Shown here piece after piece: positions 45,401 through 52,989 of a DNA stretch of 64,000 nt (position 1 is the first letter of the stretch; every line of letters starts with the position of its first letter). The translations under genes and the position numbers were made by a program. This DNA comes from an uncultured Muribaculaceae bacterium. GTDB taxonomy: Bacteria; Bacteroidota; Bacteroidia; Bacteroidales; Muribaculaceae. The DNA is taken from NCBI GenBank assembly GCA_904501735.1, contig CAJGBY010000011.1, positions 8,359 through 72,358 on the forward strand, in the 5' to 3' direction. The notes under the pieces are model-generated. The model was not told where the DNA came from. It ran no database searches and saw only the letters and a list, made by a program, of their open reading frames with translations.

Positions 45401-46031
45401 CATTAAGGCTCGCATAGGTGTGCTACCAGCTTATCGCAATGGTGAAGCAATCGTTGTTGCAAATGAACGCATCGAAATGCTTCGTCAGCAGACGGTTAAT
45501 GATAGTGATGTGTCGTTGTCGTTGTGCGATTTTGTGGCACCTGCCGATGATTATGTGGGTGTGTTTGCTGTAAGTGTGGGCTCGGCAATTAATGCTATGA
45601 TACAAGAAGCCAACGATGAATATCGTGTTATGTTGCTTCAAACTGTAGCCGACCGACTTGTGGAAGCAGCAACAGAGCGCGTTCATGCGCGAGTGCGTAA
45701 GGAATTGTGGGGATATGCTTCCGAGGAGAATGAAAACCCAGAAAACTTGCTACGCCAATATTATCAAGGTGTTCGTCCGGCGGTGGGATATCCGTCGTTG
45801 CCCGATCAAAGTGTGATATTCCAACTTGATAGATTGCTTGATTTGTCGGAAATAGGAGTGTTGCTTACCGAAAATGGAGCAATGTCGCCTGCATCAAGCA
45901 TTTGTGGGTTGATGTTAGCGCACCCCGAAAGTCGCTATTTCGTAATTGGCGAAATAGGCGATGATCAACGAGCCGACTATGCTCAACGCAAAGGCTTCAC
46001 AAAAGAAGAAATGAATAAGTTCTTGAAATAA
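42489..46031 (+). CDS. metH: Cobalamin-dependent methionine synthase
   Basis: MetH transfers a methyl group from 5-methyl-THF to homocysteine through bound methylcobalamin. The four modules are all present in 1180 residues. The homocysteine domain (1-325) has zinc cysteines C241 (GLNCGFG) and C304/C305 (GGCCGTTPEH). The folate domain (about 345-610) includes RCNVAGSRKF. The cobalamin domain has cap helices about 650-740 and H754 in GDVHDIGKNIV as the cobalt ligand. The activation domain (about 870-1180) contains RPAVGYPSLPDQ. No cobalamin riboswitch is seen in the 142-base upstream gap. Confidence 0.98.
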   Translation: MDSKNIELKELLKQRIVLLDGAMGTMIQRAGLSEADFRGERYADVDCEMKGCNDILVLTRPDVIADIHRQYLEAGADIIETDTFNANAISLSDYGVEGDVYEINVEAARLAKRVVAECDSAKWVAGSVGPTNKSLSMSPSVENPAERNMLWDQLVEAYITQMRGLIDGGVDVLLIETVFDTLNAKAALWAADEAMRMCGRVVPVMLSATLTESGRTLSGQTIEAFLTSVRHSNVMSVGLNCGFGAEGMTSWLECLSSIAGCAVSAYPNAGLPNEMGEYDETPDTMAQHVCVMLEKGVVNIIGGCCGTTPEHIKAIADVAKQYAPREIPEIEEVMQLSGLEMAEITPERMFVNVGERCNVAGSRKFLRLINEKSYDEALSIAIKQVEAGAQIVDVNMDDAMLDAEAEMSHFLRLLGSEPDVARVPVMIDSSKWNVITAGLECVQGKGIVNSISLKDGEETFKAKAEYIKRMGAAVVVMAFDERGQAETYARKIEVCGRAYRILTEEVKFPSCDIIFDPNILSIATGIEEHNNYAIDFIRAVEWIKTNLPGAKVSGGVSNLSFSFRGNNAVREAMHSVFLYHAIAKGMDMAIVNAGAMIPYDDIAEDLRVAIEDVIFNRDADATDRLIAIAQEIKDGGANKAANAEEVSNVSVEDALRNMLVKGRTELLEDTLARVHSELGSALAVIDGPLMAGMNEVGRLFGEGKMFLPQVVKSARTMKQAVAWLNPHIEAEKLATGATGKAGKVVLATVKGDVHDIGKNIVSVIMRCNGYDVVDMGVMVPGEDIVNRVIAENADIVALSGLITPSLEEMRNVARLMQEKHLDIPLMVGGATTSELHTAVKIAPECDAPVVHTRDAAMMPVVAQQLLSNRDSFVAEWTARQAKLRDNYNKKTQLYTIDEARNRAPQLSYAPVAPLVEGVNTYGVLVAEARSYINWIPFYAAWKVSVDSTEAKDLHADANKLLDELEQVANDSIKARIGVLPAYRNGEAIVVANERIEMLRQQTVNDSDVSLSLCDFVAPADDYVGVFAVSVGSAINAMIQEANDEYRVMLLQTVADRLVEAATERVHARVRKELWGYASEENENPENLLRQYYQGVRPAVGYPSLPDQSVIFQLDRLLDLSEIGVLLTENGAMSPASSICGLMLAHPESRYFVIGEIGDDQRADYAQRKGFTKEEMNKFLK

Positions 46032-46077
46032 GACTTGTATTGGTTTGTGTAAGGAACGAAAGTAATAGCCCTAAAAA

Positions 46078-46095
46078 GGTGGTCAATTGACCACC
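46078..46095. repeat. Perfect 18-bp palindrome
   Basis: GGTGGTCAATTGACCACC is its own reverse complement. Read leftwards it is followed by TTTTT, so it could stop antisense transcription into metH; read rightwards no T-run follows. It could also bind a dimeric regulator. Confidence 0.6.
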
Positions 46096-46148
46096 ATAAG
46101 CAATACATTTAGGTATTATGAAATAGACACAAGCAGATGCGAAATAAT

Positions 46149-46186
46149 AGTCCCGAAAGGCTGAGGCTTTTCGGGACTTGTTTTTT
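46149..46186 (+). terminator. Terminator between metH and the YeiH-type gene
   Basis: AGTCCCGAAA / TTTCGGGACT stem (with inner pairing AGGCTGAGGCTT), followed by TGTTTTTT. Confidence 0.88.
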
Positions 46187-46215
46187 ATGTGATGAAAGAG
46201 TTGTTTTGAGTGGGG

Positions 46216-47202
46216 TTAGCAATAGTAGATGTAGGCGAGGGTTGATAGGCTGATAACTATCCATAGGAGTACGCCTTGAATGAGTGGCTTGATGCCGACG
46301 GCTTTCAGTGTGTCGACCGAGAGCGATGCTCCGATGAAGAATAGGGTGAGCGTTAGTGATTTGCGAGCTAATGAGTTGATGAAATTGCCAATCATTATGC
46401 CTGTTTCGCTAAGGCTAAGCAGATAGGTGTTGATTATCATTGCTACCACAAACCATAGAATGAACCAAGGAATTGAGATTTTTTGTCCTTTGGTCTTGAA
46501 GATGAATGATGTGGCAATGGCTAATGGAATAATCCACAGAGCGCGAGTGAGCTTGACTGTGGTCGCAATTTTGAGTGCTTCTTCGCCATAGGCAGCGCCT
46601 GCGCCCACCACCGAGCTTGTGTCGTGAATGGCGATGGCAGCCCACAATCCGAATTGCTCTTGTGTCATTCCGAGCCAGTGCCCGATTATTGGGAAAATGA
46701 ATAGTGCAATGGCGTTGAGGATGAAGATTGTGCCGAGAGCTACCGACATTTCGGTGTCCTTGGCTTTGATGACTGGTCCAACTGCAGCAATAGCGCTACC
46801 ACCACATATTGCAGTGCCCGAACTGATGAGATAGGATGTGTTGCGCTCAACTTTAATCAGTTTGTGGCCGATCAACCATCCAATAAGCATTGTTCCAACC
46901 ACTGAAATGATGGTGAAAGTCATTCCTTCTGCGCCCGAAGCGAGCGATGCTTGCAAGTTCATACCGAAACCAAGTCCGATAACCGAGTATTGCAATAGCT
47001 TTTTCGACATTTTCTTGTTGAAAGAAGGATAAGCCTTGCCACAAAGCAAAGCGAATACCAATCCGAGGAATAGCGCTATCGGTGGAGTGATGAAAGACGA
47101 ACAATTAGGGATATAGTCGATTAAAAGCAGAACTGATAGGAGTGCTATTAATACGATATAGATAATATTACTATGAGACTTAAAGAAATTGGGCTTGCTC
47201 AT
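46216..47202 (-). CDS. YeiH/UPF0324-family membrane protein (putative sulfate exporter)
   Basis: A 328-residue inner-membrane protein with about ten hydrophobic segments. Family hallmarks are GLGFGMNLQASLASG, SSGTAICGGSAIAAVGPVIK and AIHDTSSVVGAGAAYGEEAL. The family is named for a proposed sulfate or sulfonate exporter, but the transported compound is not firmly known. No cysteate or taurine genes are nearby to support that name here. It lies downstream of the SRP RNA/tRNA-Thr unit on the same strand, but that unit's terminator separates them. Confidence 0.9.
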   Translation of the reverse strand: MSKPNFFKSHSNIIYIVLIALLSVLLLIDYIPNCSSFITPPIALFLGLVFALLCGKAYPSFNKKMSKKLLQYSVIGLGFGMNLQASLASGAEGMTFTIISVVGTMLIGWLIGHKLIKVERNTSYLISSGTAICGGSAIAAVGPVIKAKDTEMSVALGTIFILNAIALFIFPIIGHWLGMTQEQFGLWAAIAIHDTSSVVGAGAAYGEEALKIATTVKLTRALWIIPLAIATSFIFKTKGQKISIPWFILWFVVAMIINTYLLSLSETGIMIGNFINSLARKSLTLTLFFIGASLSVDTLKAVGIKPLIQGVLLWIVISLSTLAYIYYC

Positions 47203-47251
47203 AATGAATAGGTTTGTAGTTGATTGAAGTGGTTAAACAGATGTATAAAAA

Positions 47252-47280
47252 CAAAAAAAAAGAACCAACATTGTTGATTC
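47252..47280 (-). terminator. Terminator of the SRP RNA/tRNA-Thr unit
   Basis: Minus strand GAATCAAC / GTTGGTTC stem around a 3-base loop, followed by nine T. Confidence 0.9.
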
Positions 47281-47286
47281 CTTTTG

Positions 47287-47360
47287 AGCCTCTTGTCGGA
47301 TTCGAACCAACGACCCCGAGATTACAAATCACGTGCTCTGGCCAACTGAGCTAAAGAGGC
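47287..47360 (-). tRNA. tRNA-Thr (anticodon UGU)
   Basis: Minus strand, 74 bases. Acceptor stem GCCTCTT/AAGAGGC, D arm AGCTCAGTTGGCCAGAGCA, loop TTTGTAA with anticodon TGT (reads ACA and probably other ACN codons), T arm GTTGGTTCGAATCCGAC. The anticodon stem CGTGA/TCTCG has one U-U mismatch (positions 29-41). CCA is not encoded. Its 5' end is 5 bases after the SRP RNA 3' stem and no promoter separates them. Confidence 0.95.
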
Positions 47361-47365
47361 AAATA

Positions 47366-47462
47366 GGTAAGCTTACTACATCGCGCCGCTACAACCTGCT
47401 GCCCTTGCTTCGGTCAAGACCTGGGGGAGTTGACAAGGAGCTGGCCGTATAGGACTTACCCG
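47366..47462 (-). ncRNA. ffs: Signal recognition particle RNA (4.5S type)
   Basis: Minus strand, about 97 bases. Terminal stem GGTAAG/CTTACC. The conserved domain IV reads CTCCCCCAGG, then an apical hairpin, then GAAGCAAGGG; the CAGG and AGCA sides of the Ffh-binding internal loop are intact. The distal part TCCTATACGGCCAGCTCC and AGCGGCGCGATG matches what I recall of Bacteroides SRP RNA. The apical loop differs from the usual GGAA tetraloop. A consensus promoter lies just upstream and tRNA-Thr just downstream. This RNA, with Ffh and FtsY, targets membrane proteins co-translationally; YidC, an insertase in that route, is also in the window. Confidence 0.88.
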
Positions 47463-47466
47463 ACTG

Positions 47467-47497
47467 CAAAGGTACGACTATTTTCCAAATCTACAAA
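47467..47497 (-). promoter_or_regulatory. SRP RNA/tRNA-Thr promoter
   Basis: Minus strand TTTG (47494-47497), 19-base spacer, TACCTTTG (47467-47474). Transcription should start near 47462. Confidence 0.85.
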
Positions 47498-47798
47498 CTT
47501 TTTTGAAAGAAAAAATGCACCTTTTTTGAAATAAAATTGTAAGCCGTTGGAATACAGGAATGTGGGAATGAAATTTTTTTTGAAAAAAATTGCCCCTCTA
47601 TTCGTGATTTTGTAAAAAAGTGCGAGAAATGGAATTTTTTAGAGAAAAAAACTCTTTGAATTGCATTAAGGTGTGAGTAAAAAAATAGCAATTAAACAGC
47701 CTATAGTGATATAGTGGGAGGAAAAACGCGAAGATTGTGGGTGGTGTGAAAGACTTGATGTGCTAATATTAGGGTGTTTTTTATATATTCTTGTAAAG

Positions 47799-47831
47799 TT
47801 GTATTATTTTTTATAAAAATAACTATCTTTG
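47799..47831 (+). promoter_or_regulatory. Purine permease promoter
   Basis: TATCTTTG (47824-47831) with TTG (47799-47801) 22 bases upstream. The ATG is 28 bases downstream. Confidence 0.6.
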
Positions 47832-47859
47832 TTGATTAGAATGTTAAACTATTATTATT

Positions 47860-49146
47860 ATGCTGAATAAACTATTTGGATTTAATCCTAAAGAGACTAC
47901 TGTCAAGACCGAAATTATGGCAGGTATTACCACATTTCTGACAATGGCTTATATCTTGGCGGTGAACCCAAACATTCTTGGTACAACAGGAATGGATAAG
48001 GGCGCGTTGTTTACTACTACCGTGTTGGTATCGGCTGCAGCTACAATGCTTATGGGCTTGTATGCTAAGTTGCCATTCGCTTTGGCTCCAGGTATGGGAC
48101 TAAATGCATTCTTTGCATTCTCAATCTGTGCTATCATGGGCTATTCATGGCAATTTGCGCTAACTGCAGTGTTCTTGGAAGGTTTGTTATTTATTTTGCT
48201 TACAATTACCAACCTTCGTGAGAAGATTGTAGATGTGATTCCAACAACATTGAAAAATTCAATCAGTGTGGGTATTGGTATCTACATTGCATTTATCGGA
48301 TTGAGTAGTGCTCAAGTGATTGTAAATCATGATTCTACACTTGTTAAAATCGGTGATTTGACTCAAGGCTCAGCACTTGTGTGCGTTATTGGTTTGGTGT
48401 TGTCGGCTATCATGCTTATTAAGAATGTGAAAGGTGCGTTGTTGATTGGTATTATTGCTACTACTATTATAGGTATCCCATTTGGTGTTACAAATATTGA
48501 TGGTGTGATGAGTACTCCTCCTTCAATCGAACCTATTTTCTGCAAGTTTGAATGGTCTCAAATCTTCACTGGCGAAATGTTTGTGATTGTGTTTACATTG
48601 TTATTTGTCGACTTGTTTGATACAATCGGAACAATTATCGGTGTTACAACTCGTGCTGGAATGATTGATGAGAAAGGTAAAATTCCTCACTTGAAGCAAG
48701 CATTTATGGTAGATGCTATTGCGACAACAGGTGGTGCATTGATGGGTACAAGTACTGTAACAACATATGTTGAAAGTGCATCGGGTGTTGAAGAAGGTGG
48801 CCGTAGTGGTCTTACAGCATTTGTGTGTGGATTGTGCTTCTTGAGCGCAATGTTCTTCGCTCCATTGTTCCTTTCTATTCCATCGGCAGCAACAGCACCA
48901 GTGCTTGTGCTTGTGGGTGTGATGATGATGTCATCGGTTGTGAGAATCGACTTTAGAGACTACACTGAAGCTATTCCAGCATTTATTTGTATCGTGATGA
49001 TGCCATTGTGTTATAGCATCTCTGATGGTATCGTACTTGGTATGCTAAGCTATGTAGTGCTTAACCTACTTGGTGGTAACAAGAAGAAACTTACAGTGGG
49101 TATGTACATCTTGGCTGCATTCTTCCTATTGAAGTTCTTGATATAA
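47860..49146 (+). CDS. NCS2-family purine permease (AzgA/GhxP-like)
   Basis: A 428-residue inner-membrane carrier for purine bases (adenine, guanine or hypoxanthine) with about 12-14 hydrophobic segments. Family signatures are EIMAGITTFLTMAYILAVNP at the start, FALAPGMGLNAFFAF, LLFVDLFDTIGTIIGV and the central TSTVTTYVESASGVEEGGRS. These match the AzgA-type branch rather than uracil/xanthine carriers. Monocistronic; no purine riboswitch is visible in the short leader. Base specificity cannot be read. Confidence 0.95.
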   Translation: MLNKLFGFNPKETTVKTEIMAGITTFLTMAYILAVNPNILGTTGMDKGALFTTTVLVSAAATMLMGLYAKLPFALAPGMGLNAFFAFSICAIMGYSWQFALTAVFLEGLLFILLTITNLREKIVDVIPTTLKNSISVGIGIYIAFIGLSSAQVIVNHDSTLVKIGDLTQGSALVCVIGLVLSAIMLIKNVKGALLIGIIATTIIGIPFGVTNIDGVMSTPPSIEPIFCKFEWSQIFTGEMFVIVFTLLFVDLFDTIGTIIGVTTRAGMIDEKGKIPHLKQAFMVDAIATTGGALMGTSTVTTYVESASGVEEGGRSGLTAFVCGLCFLSAMFFAPLFLSIPSAATAPVLVLVGVMMMSSVVRIDFRDYTEAIPAFICIVMMPLCYSISDGIVLGMLSYVVLNLLGGNKKKLTVGMYILAAFFLLKFLI

Positions 49147-49169
49147 GAAATTAGAACTTATAAGATATG

Positions 49170-49206
49170 AAAAAAGCGATATGTCATGAGACATATCGCT
49201 TTTTGT
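49170..49206. terminator. Bidirectional terminator between permease and nfnB
   Basis: AAAAAGCGATATGTC / GACATATCGCTTTTT perfect stem with a 4-base loop. Confidence 0.93.
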
Positions 49207-49230
49207 ATGTATAGGTGTGTAGTAAATTCT

Positions 49231-50697
49231 TTACTTAGAAAGAGCTTCGTGCATGTTGAGGGCAGCACGACGACCATCACCCATAGCAAGGATAACAGTA
49301 GCACCGCCACGCACAATGTCGCCACCAGCATAAAGGTCGGCAAGTGATGATTGCATAGTGTCTTCGTTGACAACGATAGTGTTGCGCTTGCTCACTTCAA
49401 GACCTTCGATAGAACGAGGAACAAGAGGGTTAGGTGATACACCGACACTTACGATTACCAAGTCAACAGGAATTTCGTCGATAGCACCTTCTACAGGAAC
49501 AGGAGAACGACGACCAGAAGCATCAGGTTCGCCAAGTTCCATGCGTTGAACGCGCATAGCACACACACGACCCTTTTCGTCGCCAAGATATTCAACTGGG
49601 TTGTGAAGAGTCATGAATTCAACACCTTCTTCTTTGGCGTGCTTGATTTCTTCGGCGCGAGCAGGCATTTCGTCTTCGCCACGACGATAGATTAGCATAG
49701 CACGCTTTGCACCTGCGCGTAGAGCTGTGCGCACAGAGTCCATAGCAGTGTTACCACCACCGATGATAGCCACATTTTCACCCTTAAGAACTGGAGTGTC
49801 CCAACCTTCGGTACCAGCGCCCATAAGGTTGATGCGAGTAAGGTATTCGTTGCTCGACATAATGCCGTTGAGGTTTTCGCCAGGAATGCCCATGAAGCGA
49901 GGAAGACCAGCACCCGATGCCACAAAAATGCCCTTGAAACCTTCTTCGTGAAGATCGTCGTAGGTTATAGTCTTGCCCACGATGCAGTCCTTGATGAATT
50001 TCACGCCAAGAGCGCGTAGACCATCGATTTCGGTTTCGACGATAGCGTTAGGCAAACGGAATTCAGGAATACCATATTTAAGAACTCCACCTATTTCGTG
50101 AAGCGCTTCGAATACTGTTACATCGTAGCCGCGTTTCACCATGTCGCCAGCGAATGAAAGACCAGCAGGACCACTACCAACAACGGCAACCTTGATGCCA
50201 TTAGAAGGAATAGCTTCAGGCTTAGCTTCGGTAGCATGAGTGCGACCATAGTCGGCAGCAAAGCGTTCAAGATAACCGATAGCTACTGGTTCTTTGCCCA
50301 TCTTGTGGTACATACATTTGCTTTCGCATTGCTTTTCTTGTGGACACACGCGACCACACACTGCAGGAAGCGCGCTTGTTTCCTTGATAGCGCTAAGAGC
50401 TTGACCAAATTCGCCTCGTTCAATGTTCTTGATGAACTTAGGGATGTTAATATTGACTGGACAGCCAGTTACGCATTGAGGATTAGGACAGTCAAGGCAA
50501 CGAGAAGCCTCTACAAGAGCCATTTCTTGTGTGATACCTTGGTTTACTTCCTCCTTGCAAGTGATGCGATAGGCTGCATCGAGCTCAGGCATTTTAACGC
50601 GAGGTGTAGATGTGCGTTCCTTTGCAGTTTTTGATTTTCTTAGCTCTTCGCGCCATTCTTCGGCACGAGATTGAGCAAGTATATCGTTATTTTCCAT
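49231..50697 (-). CDS. nfnB: NfnB-like NADPH oxidoreductase (GltD-type flavoprotein)
   Basis: A 488-residue FAD protein with a GltD-like fold, usually annotated as glutamate synthase small chain. The N-terminal ferredoxin-like domain has two cysteine clusters (CLDCPNPQCVTGCP near 69-82; CGRVCPQEKQCESKC near 114-128) for iron-sulfur centres. FAD- and NADPH-binding Rossmann motifs are VAVVGSGPAGLSFAG and VAIIGGGNTAMDSV. The catalytic large subunit of glutamate synthase is not adjacent; instead the NfnA-like subunit lies 13 bases upstream, so the pair is better read as NfnAB. That complex couples NADH, ferredoxin and NADPH by electron bifurcation. A GltD or SudA role is the alternative. Confidence 0.88.
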   Translation of the reverse strand: MENNDILAQSRAEEWREELRKSKTAKERTSTPRVKMPELDAAYRITCKEEVNQGITQEMALVEASRCLDCPNPQCVTGCPVNINIPKFIKNIERGEFGQALSAIKETSALPAVCGRVCPQEKQCESKCMYHKMGKEPVAIGYLERFAADYGRTHATEAKPEAIPSNGIKVAVVGSGPAGLSFAGDMVKRGYDVTVFEALHEIGGVLKYGIPEFRLPNAIVETEIDGLRALGVKFIKDCIVGKTITYDDLHEEGFKGIFVASGAGLPRFMGIPGENLNGIMSSNEYLTRINLMGAGTEGWDTPVLKGENVAIIGGGNTAMDSVRTALRAGAKRAMLIYRRGEDEMPARAEEIKHAKEEGVEFMTLHNPVEYLGDEKGRVCAMRVQRMELGEPDASGRRSPVPVEGAIDEIPVDLVIVSVGVSPNPLVPRSIEGLEVSKRNTIVVNEDTMQSSLADLYAGGDIVRGGATVILAMGDGRRAALNMHEALSK

Positions 50698-50710
50698 TGT
50701 ATACCCGTTT

Positions 50711-51493
50711 TTAGTTGTAAGACTTCAAGCGCATAAGCATTTCATCGAAATCCACCTTGTGCGCATCAAATTCAGGACCATCGACGCAAACGAACTTAGT
50801 TTTTCCGTCTACAGTGATACGACAAGCTCCACACATACCAGTACCGTCAACCATGATAGTATTGAGCGAACATTCGGTAGGAACTTCATATTTCTTAGTG
50901 AGCAGAGCCACGAATTTCATCATGATAGCAGGGCCGATAGTAACCACCTTGTCGACCTTTTCGCGTTGAATCACTTCTTCCACGCCCGCAGTTACAAGAC
51001 CTTTCTTGCCATAAGAACCGTCGTCGGTCATAATGATGACTTCGTCGCTGTGACGGCGTATTTCGTCTTCAAGGATAATAAGCTCCTTGGTGCGACCAGC
51101 AAGTACGCTCACTACGCGGTTGCCAGCAGCCTTTAGAGCCACAACGATAGGTAGCAATGGAGCAACTCCAACGCCACCACCACAGCACACCACAGTACCG
51201 AAGTTTTCGATGTGAGTAGCTTGTCCAAGAGGACCAACCACATCGGTAAGGTAATCGCCTTCGTTGAGAGCTACAATCTTCTTGGTAGATTCGCCTACAG
51301 CTTGTATTACAAGGGTGATAGTGCCGCGTTCAATATCAGAATCGGAAATGGTGAGTGGAATGCGTTCACCATGTTCTCCACAACGCACAATAACAAAGTG
51401 TCCCGCCTTGCGAGCCTTTGCGATAAGTGGAACTTCAACAACGAGTTTTACGACATTTTCAGAGAAATGCGTTTTGCTCACGATTTTATTCAT
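50711..51493 (-). CDS. nfnA: NfnA-like FAD/[2Fe-2S] subunit
   Basis: A 260-residue relative of the dihydroorotate dehydrogenase electron-transfer subunit PyrK. An FAD-binding barrel (residues 1-95, with ERIPLTISDSDIERGTITLV) is followed by an NAD-binding domain (VVCCGGGVGVAPLLPIV). The C-terminal [2Fe-2S] loop has CSLN, then MCGACRI and FVCVDGPEFD. It precedes the GltD-type subunit by 13 bases in one operon, as in NfnAB and sulfide dehydrogenase SudBA. No pyrD is near, which argues against a PyrK role. Confidence 0.9.
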   Translation of the reverse strand: MNKIVSKTHFSENVVKLVVEVPLIAKARKAGHFVIVRCGEHGERIPLTISDSDIERGTITLVIQAVGESTKKIVALNEGDYLTDVVGPLGQATHIENFGTVVCCGGGVGVAPLLPIVVALKAAGNRVVSVLAGRTKELIILEDEIRRHSDEVIIMTDDGSYGKKGLVTAGVEEVIQREKVDKVVTIGPAIMMKFVALLTKKYEVPTECSLNTIMVDGTGMCGACRITVDGKTKFVCVDGPEFDAHKVDFDEMLMRLKSYN

Positions 51494-51531
51494 AATATGA
51501 TAGTTTTTTATTGATTTCGTAATAATATTTG

Positions 51532-51539
51532 CAAATTTA
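51532..51539 (-). promoter_or_regulatory. nfnAB promoter -7 box
   Basis: TAAATTTG on the minus strand, 38 bases upstream of the nfnA ATG; weak -33. Confidence 0.5.
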
Positions 51540-51594
51540 ATGAAATAATATGTATTAGGCTAACATTTTGTAAATAAAATTGCATAATAAGTGA

Positions 51595-51627
51595 CAAAAA
51601 AAGACCGAAACAAGAGTTTCAGTCTTT
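51595..51627 (-). terminator. Leftward terminator of the DUF4199-glycosyltransferase operon
   Basis: AAGACTGAAAC / GTTTCGGTCTT (one wobble) on the minus strand, followed by TTTTTTTG. Confidence 0.85.
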
Positions 51628-51643
51628 AAGAGTTTCATCAGTG

Positions 51644-52495
51644 TTAGAGATTGGTGTCTTTTTTGTCGTCTTTGGACTTACCTTTAAATGGTATCGTGTA
51701 ATAGACGGAGAATGCTCCAGTGAAGCTGTTGTCATATACTCCATATCCAGGGATGTACCATGCGTTGCCTTGTGCATTTTTCTTGTCGGCAAGAATGGTG
51801 TGGAATATAGCCGACCAACCCATCGATAGATTCTTAACAATTTTCACTCTCAACGATAGAGAAACCTCGCCCCACAGCACATGCGACTTGAGTCCAGTAA
51901 TCGATGTGGTGATAGGGTCGCCCCAATAGTCGGAATTGATAGTGATATTGTTGATGTCGTATTTGAAGCTTGAGAAACCGAAATTGACGCCACCCAACAC
52001 TTGATAGTCGGCATTGTTGTTGTGAAGGAAATTGTAGCGCGCTCCAACCTTGAAATAAGGCGCTAAGTGGCCTTTGTAGGTGAAGTTCATACCTTCGGGA
52101 GTGTGTGAAGCCAATCCCACACCTGCTTCCACTTGAGGGAAGAAGCGATTCCAAATGCTCATTTCGGCCGAAAGCGCGATGCCACCATAAGATTGACCGA
52201 ATACTCGCATGATAGGATCCCAAATGTTGGCTCCAATGATGATGCCTCCAAATTTTGGGTGGTCGAATAACTTTTTAGTGGTGTCGACAGCAATGAATAG
52301 TGTGTCACGAATGATGGTGTCATTCTTGAGTCCTGGCCATTCCTTAGTGAACGGAGGCTTCTTTTGATTCTTTATGTCGGTACGCAATATGGTGTTGTAG
52401 TTTTCTTTCACTGGGTTGACACGACGAGTTTGTGCCATCGCCAAGTGAGTCGAAAACAACATAGAGAGCAATAATATGAAAACGATTTTTCTCAT
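51644..52495 (-). CDS. Predicted outer-membrane barrel protein (DUF6048-like)
   Basis: A 283-residue exported protein with signal peptide (KIVFILLLSMLFSTHLAMAQ). Beta-barrel strands include YGGIALSAEMSIWNRFFPQV, AEAGVGLAS and FTGAFSVYYTIPFKGKSKDD, and it ends with a Lys/Asp-rich tail. From memory the order matches a Bacteroidota pair annotated DUF6048/DUF6452; I cannot check that here. It lies 2 bases after the preceding lipoprotein gene, so they are probably partners in the envelope. Function unknown. Confidence 0.8.
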   Translation of the reverse strand: MRKIVFILLLSMLFSTHLAMAQTRRVNPVKENYNTILRTDIKNQKKPPFTKEWPGLKNDTIIRDTLFIAVDTTKKLFDHPKFGGIIIGANIWDPIMRVFGQSYGGIALSAEMSIWNRFFPQVEAGVGLASHTPEGMNFTYKGHLAPYFKVGARYNFLHNNNADYQVLGGVNFGFSSFKYDINNITINSDYWGDPITTSITGLKSHVLWGEVSLSLRVKIVKNLSMGWSAIFHTILADKKNAQGNAWYIPGYGVYDNSFTGAFSVYYTIPFKGKSKDDKKDTNL

Positions 52496-52497
52496 TC

Positions 52498-52989
52498 TTA
52501 ATTAGTGCGGAAATAAATTTGAATCACTTCGATATCGATGTTGTTGAATTCCATAGTAGGCAACGCAACCGAGTCAATGAGGTGATGGGTGCAAGTGAAA
52601 TCCGTTATATCATACTGATAGATAGCGCCACATTCGTTTGAAACGAACTTAGGGTAGCTATCGTAGTTGATAGTGAGCGTGTCGTTGAGTGCAATGTCAT
52701 TGATTGCGTTGGCATTGTAGTGAAACACAAAACTTGCCGAGTTGCCGCTTATTGGCATAGGCATATACAATGATGATGCACTTCTGTTGTCGAGCAGATT
52801 GGCGTCGCCTTTAGCTCCAATACCGTAGACTGTGAGTGAATCAACGGTGATTTGACTCTTAGACTGCATAGAGTAGAAACCAGCCAAAGGGATAGTGTTT
52901 TGATTATTGAAACACTCTTTGTTGGAGCACGAAGTAAGAGTTGCCACGCACACTATTAAAGCGAAAAATATGTTTAGAATTTTCCCCAT
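52498..52989 (-). CDS. Small lipoprotein (DUF6452-like)
   Basis: A 163-residue lipoprotein with lipobox TLTSC. The mature part carries CFNNQNTIPLAGFYS near its start, LTVYGIGAKGD, and two further cysteines (NECGAIYQYD, DFTCTHHL). It ends with strands IDIEVIQIYFRTN. The start overlaps the nitroreductase stop by 16 bases and the stop is 2 bases from the next gene, so the operon is tightly coupled. The DUF label is from memory. Confidence 0.8.
   Translation of the reverse strand: MGKILNIFFALIVCVATLTSCSNKECFNNQNTIPLAGFYSMQSKSQITVDSLTVYGIGAKGDANLLDNRSASSLYMPMPISGNSASFVFHYNANAINDIALNDTLTINYDSYPKFVSNECGAIYQYDITDFTCTHHLIDSVALPTMEFNNIDIEVIQIYFRTN

Larger units (their letters stand above)
47463..47859. 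other. 397-base gap between SRP RNA and purine permease
   Basis: It holds the leftward SRP RNA promoter and the rightward permease promoter. Between 47498 and 47700 there are several homopolymer-rich blocks (runs of 6-8 T next to runs of 6-7 A, such as at 47574-47595 and 47636-47650). I see no credible gene there. Confidence 0.65.

Noticed and set aside
47491..47691. Open frame of 66 codons on the minus strand with repeated FFSKK
   Set aside because: It results from A/T homopolymer runs, overlaps the SRP RNA promoter, and has no convincing start context.
47832..47859. Purine riboswitch before the purine permease
   Set aside because: The likely leader is about 20-28 bases, too short for an aptamer.
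49231..50697. Glutamate synthase small subunit role
   Set aside because: No large subunit gene is adjacent and an NfnA-like gene is, so NfnB is the better reading, though not certain.
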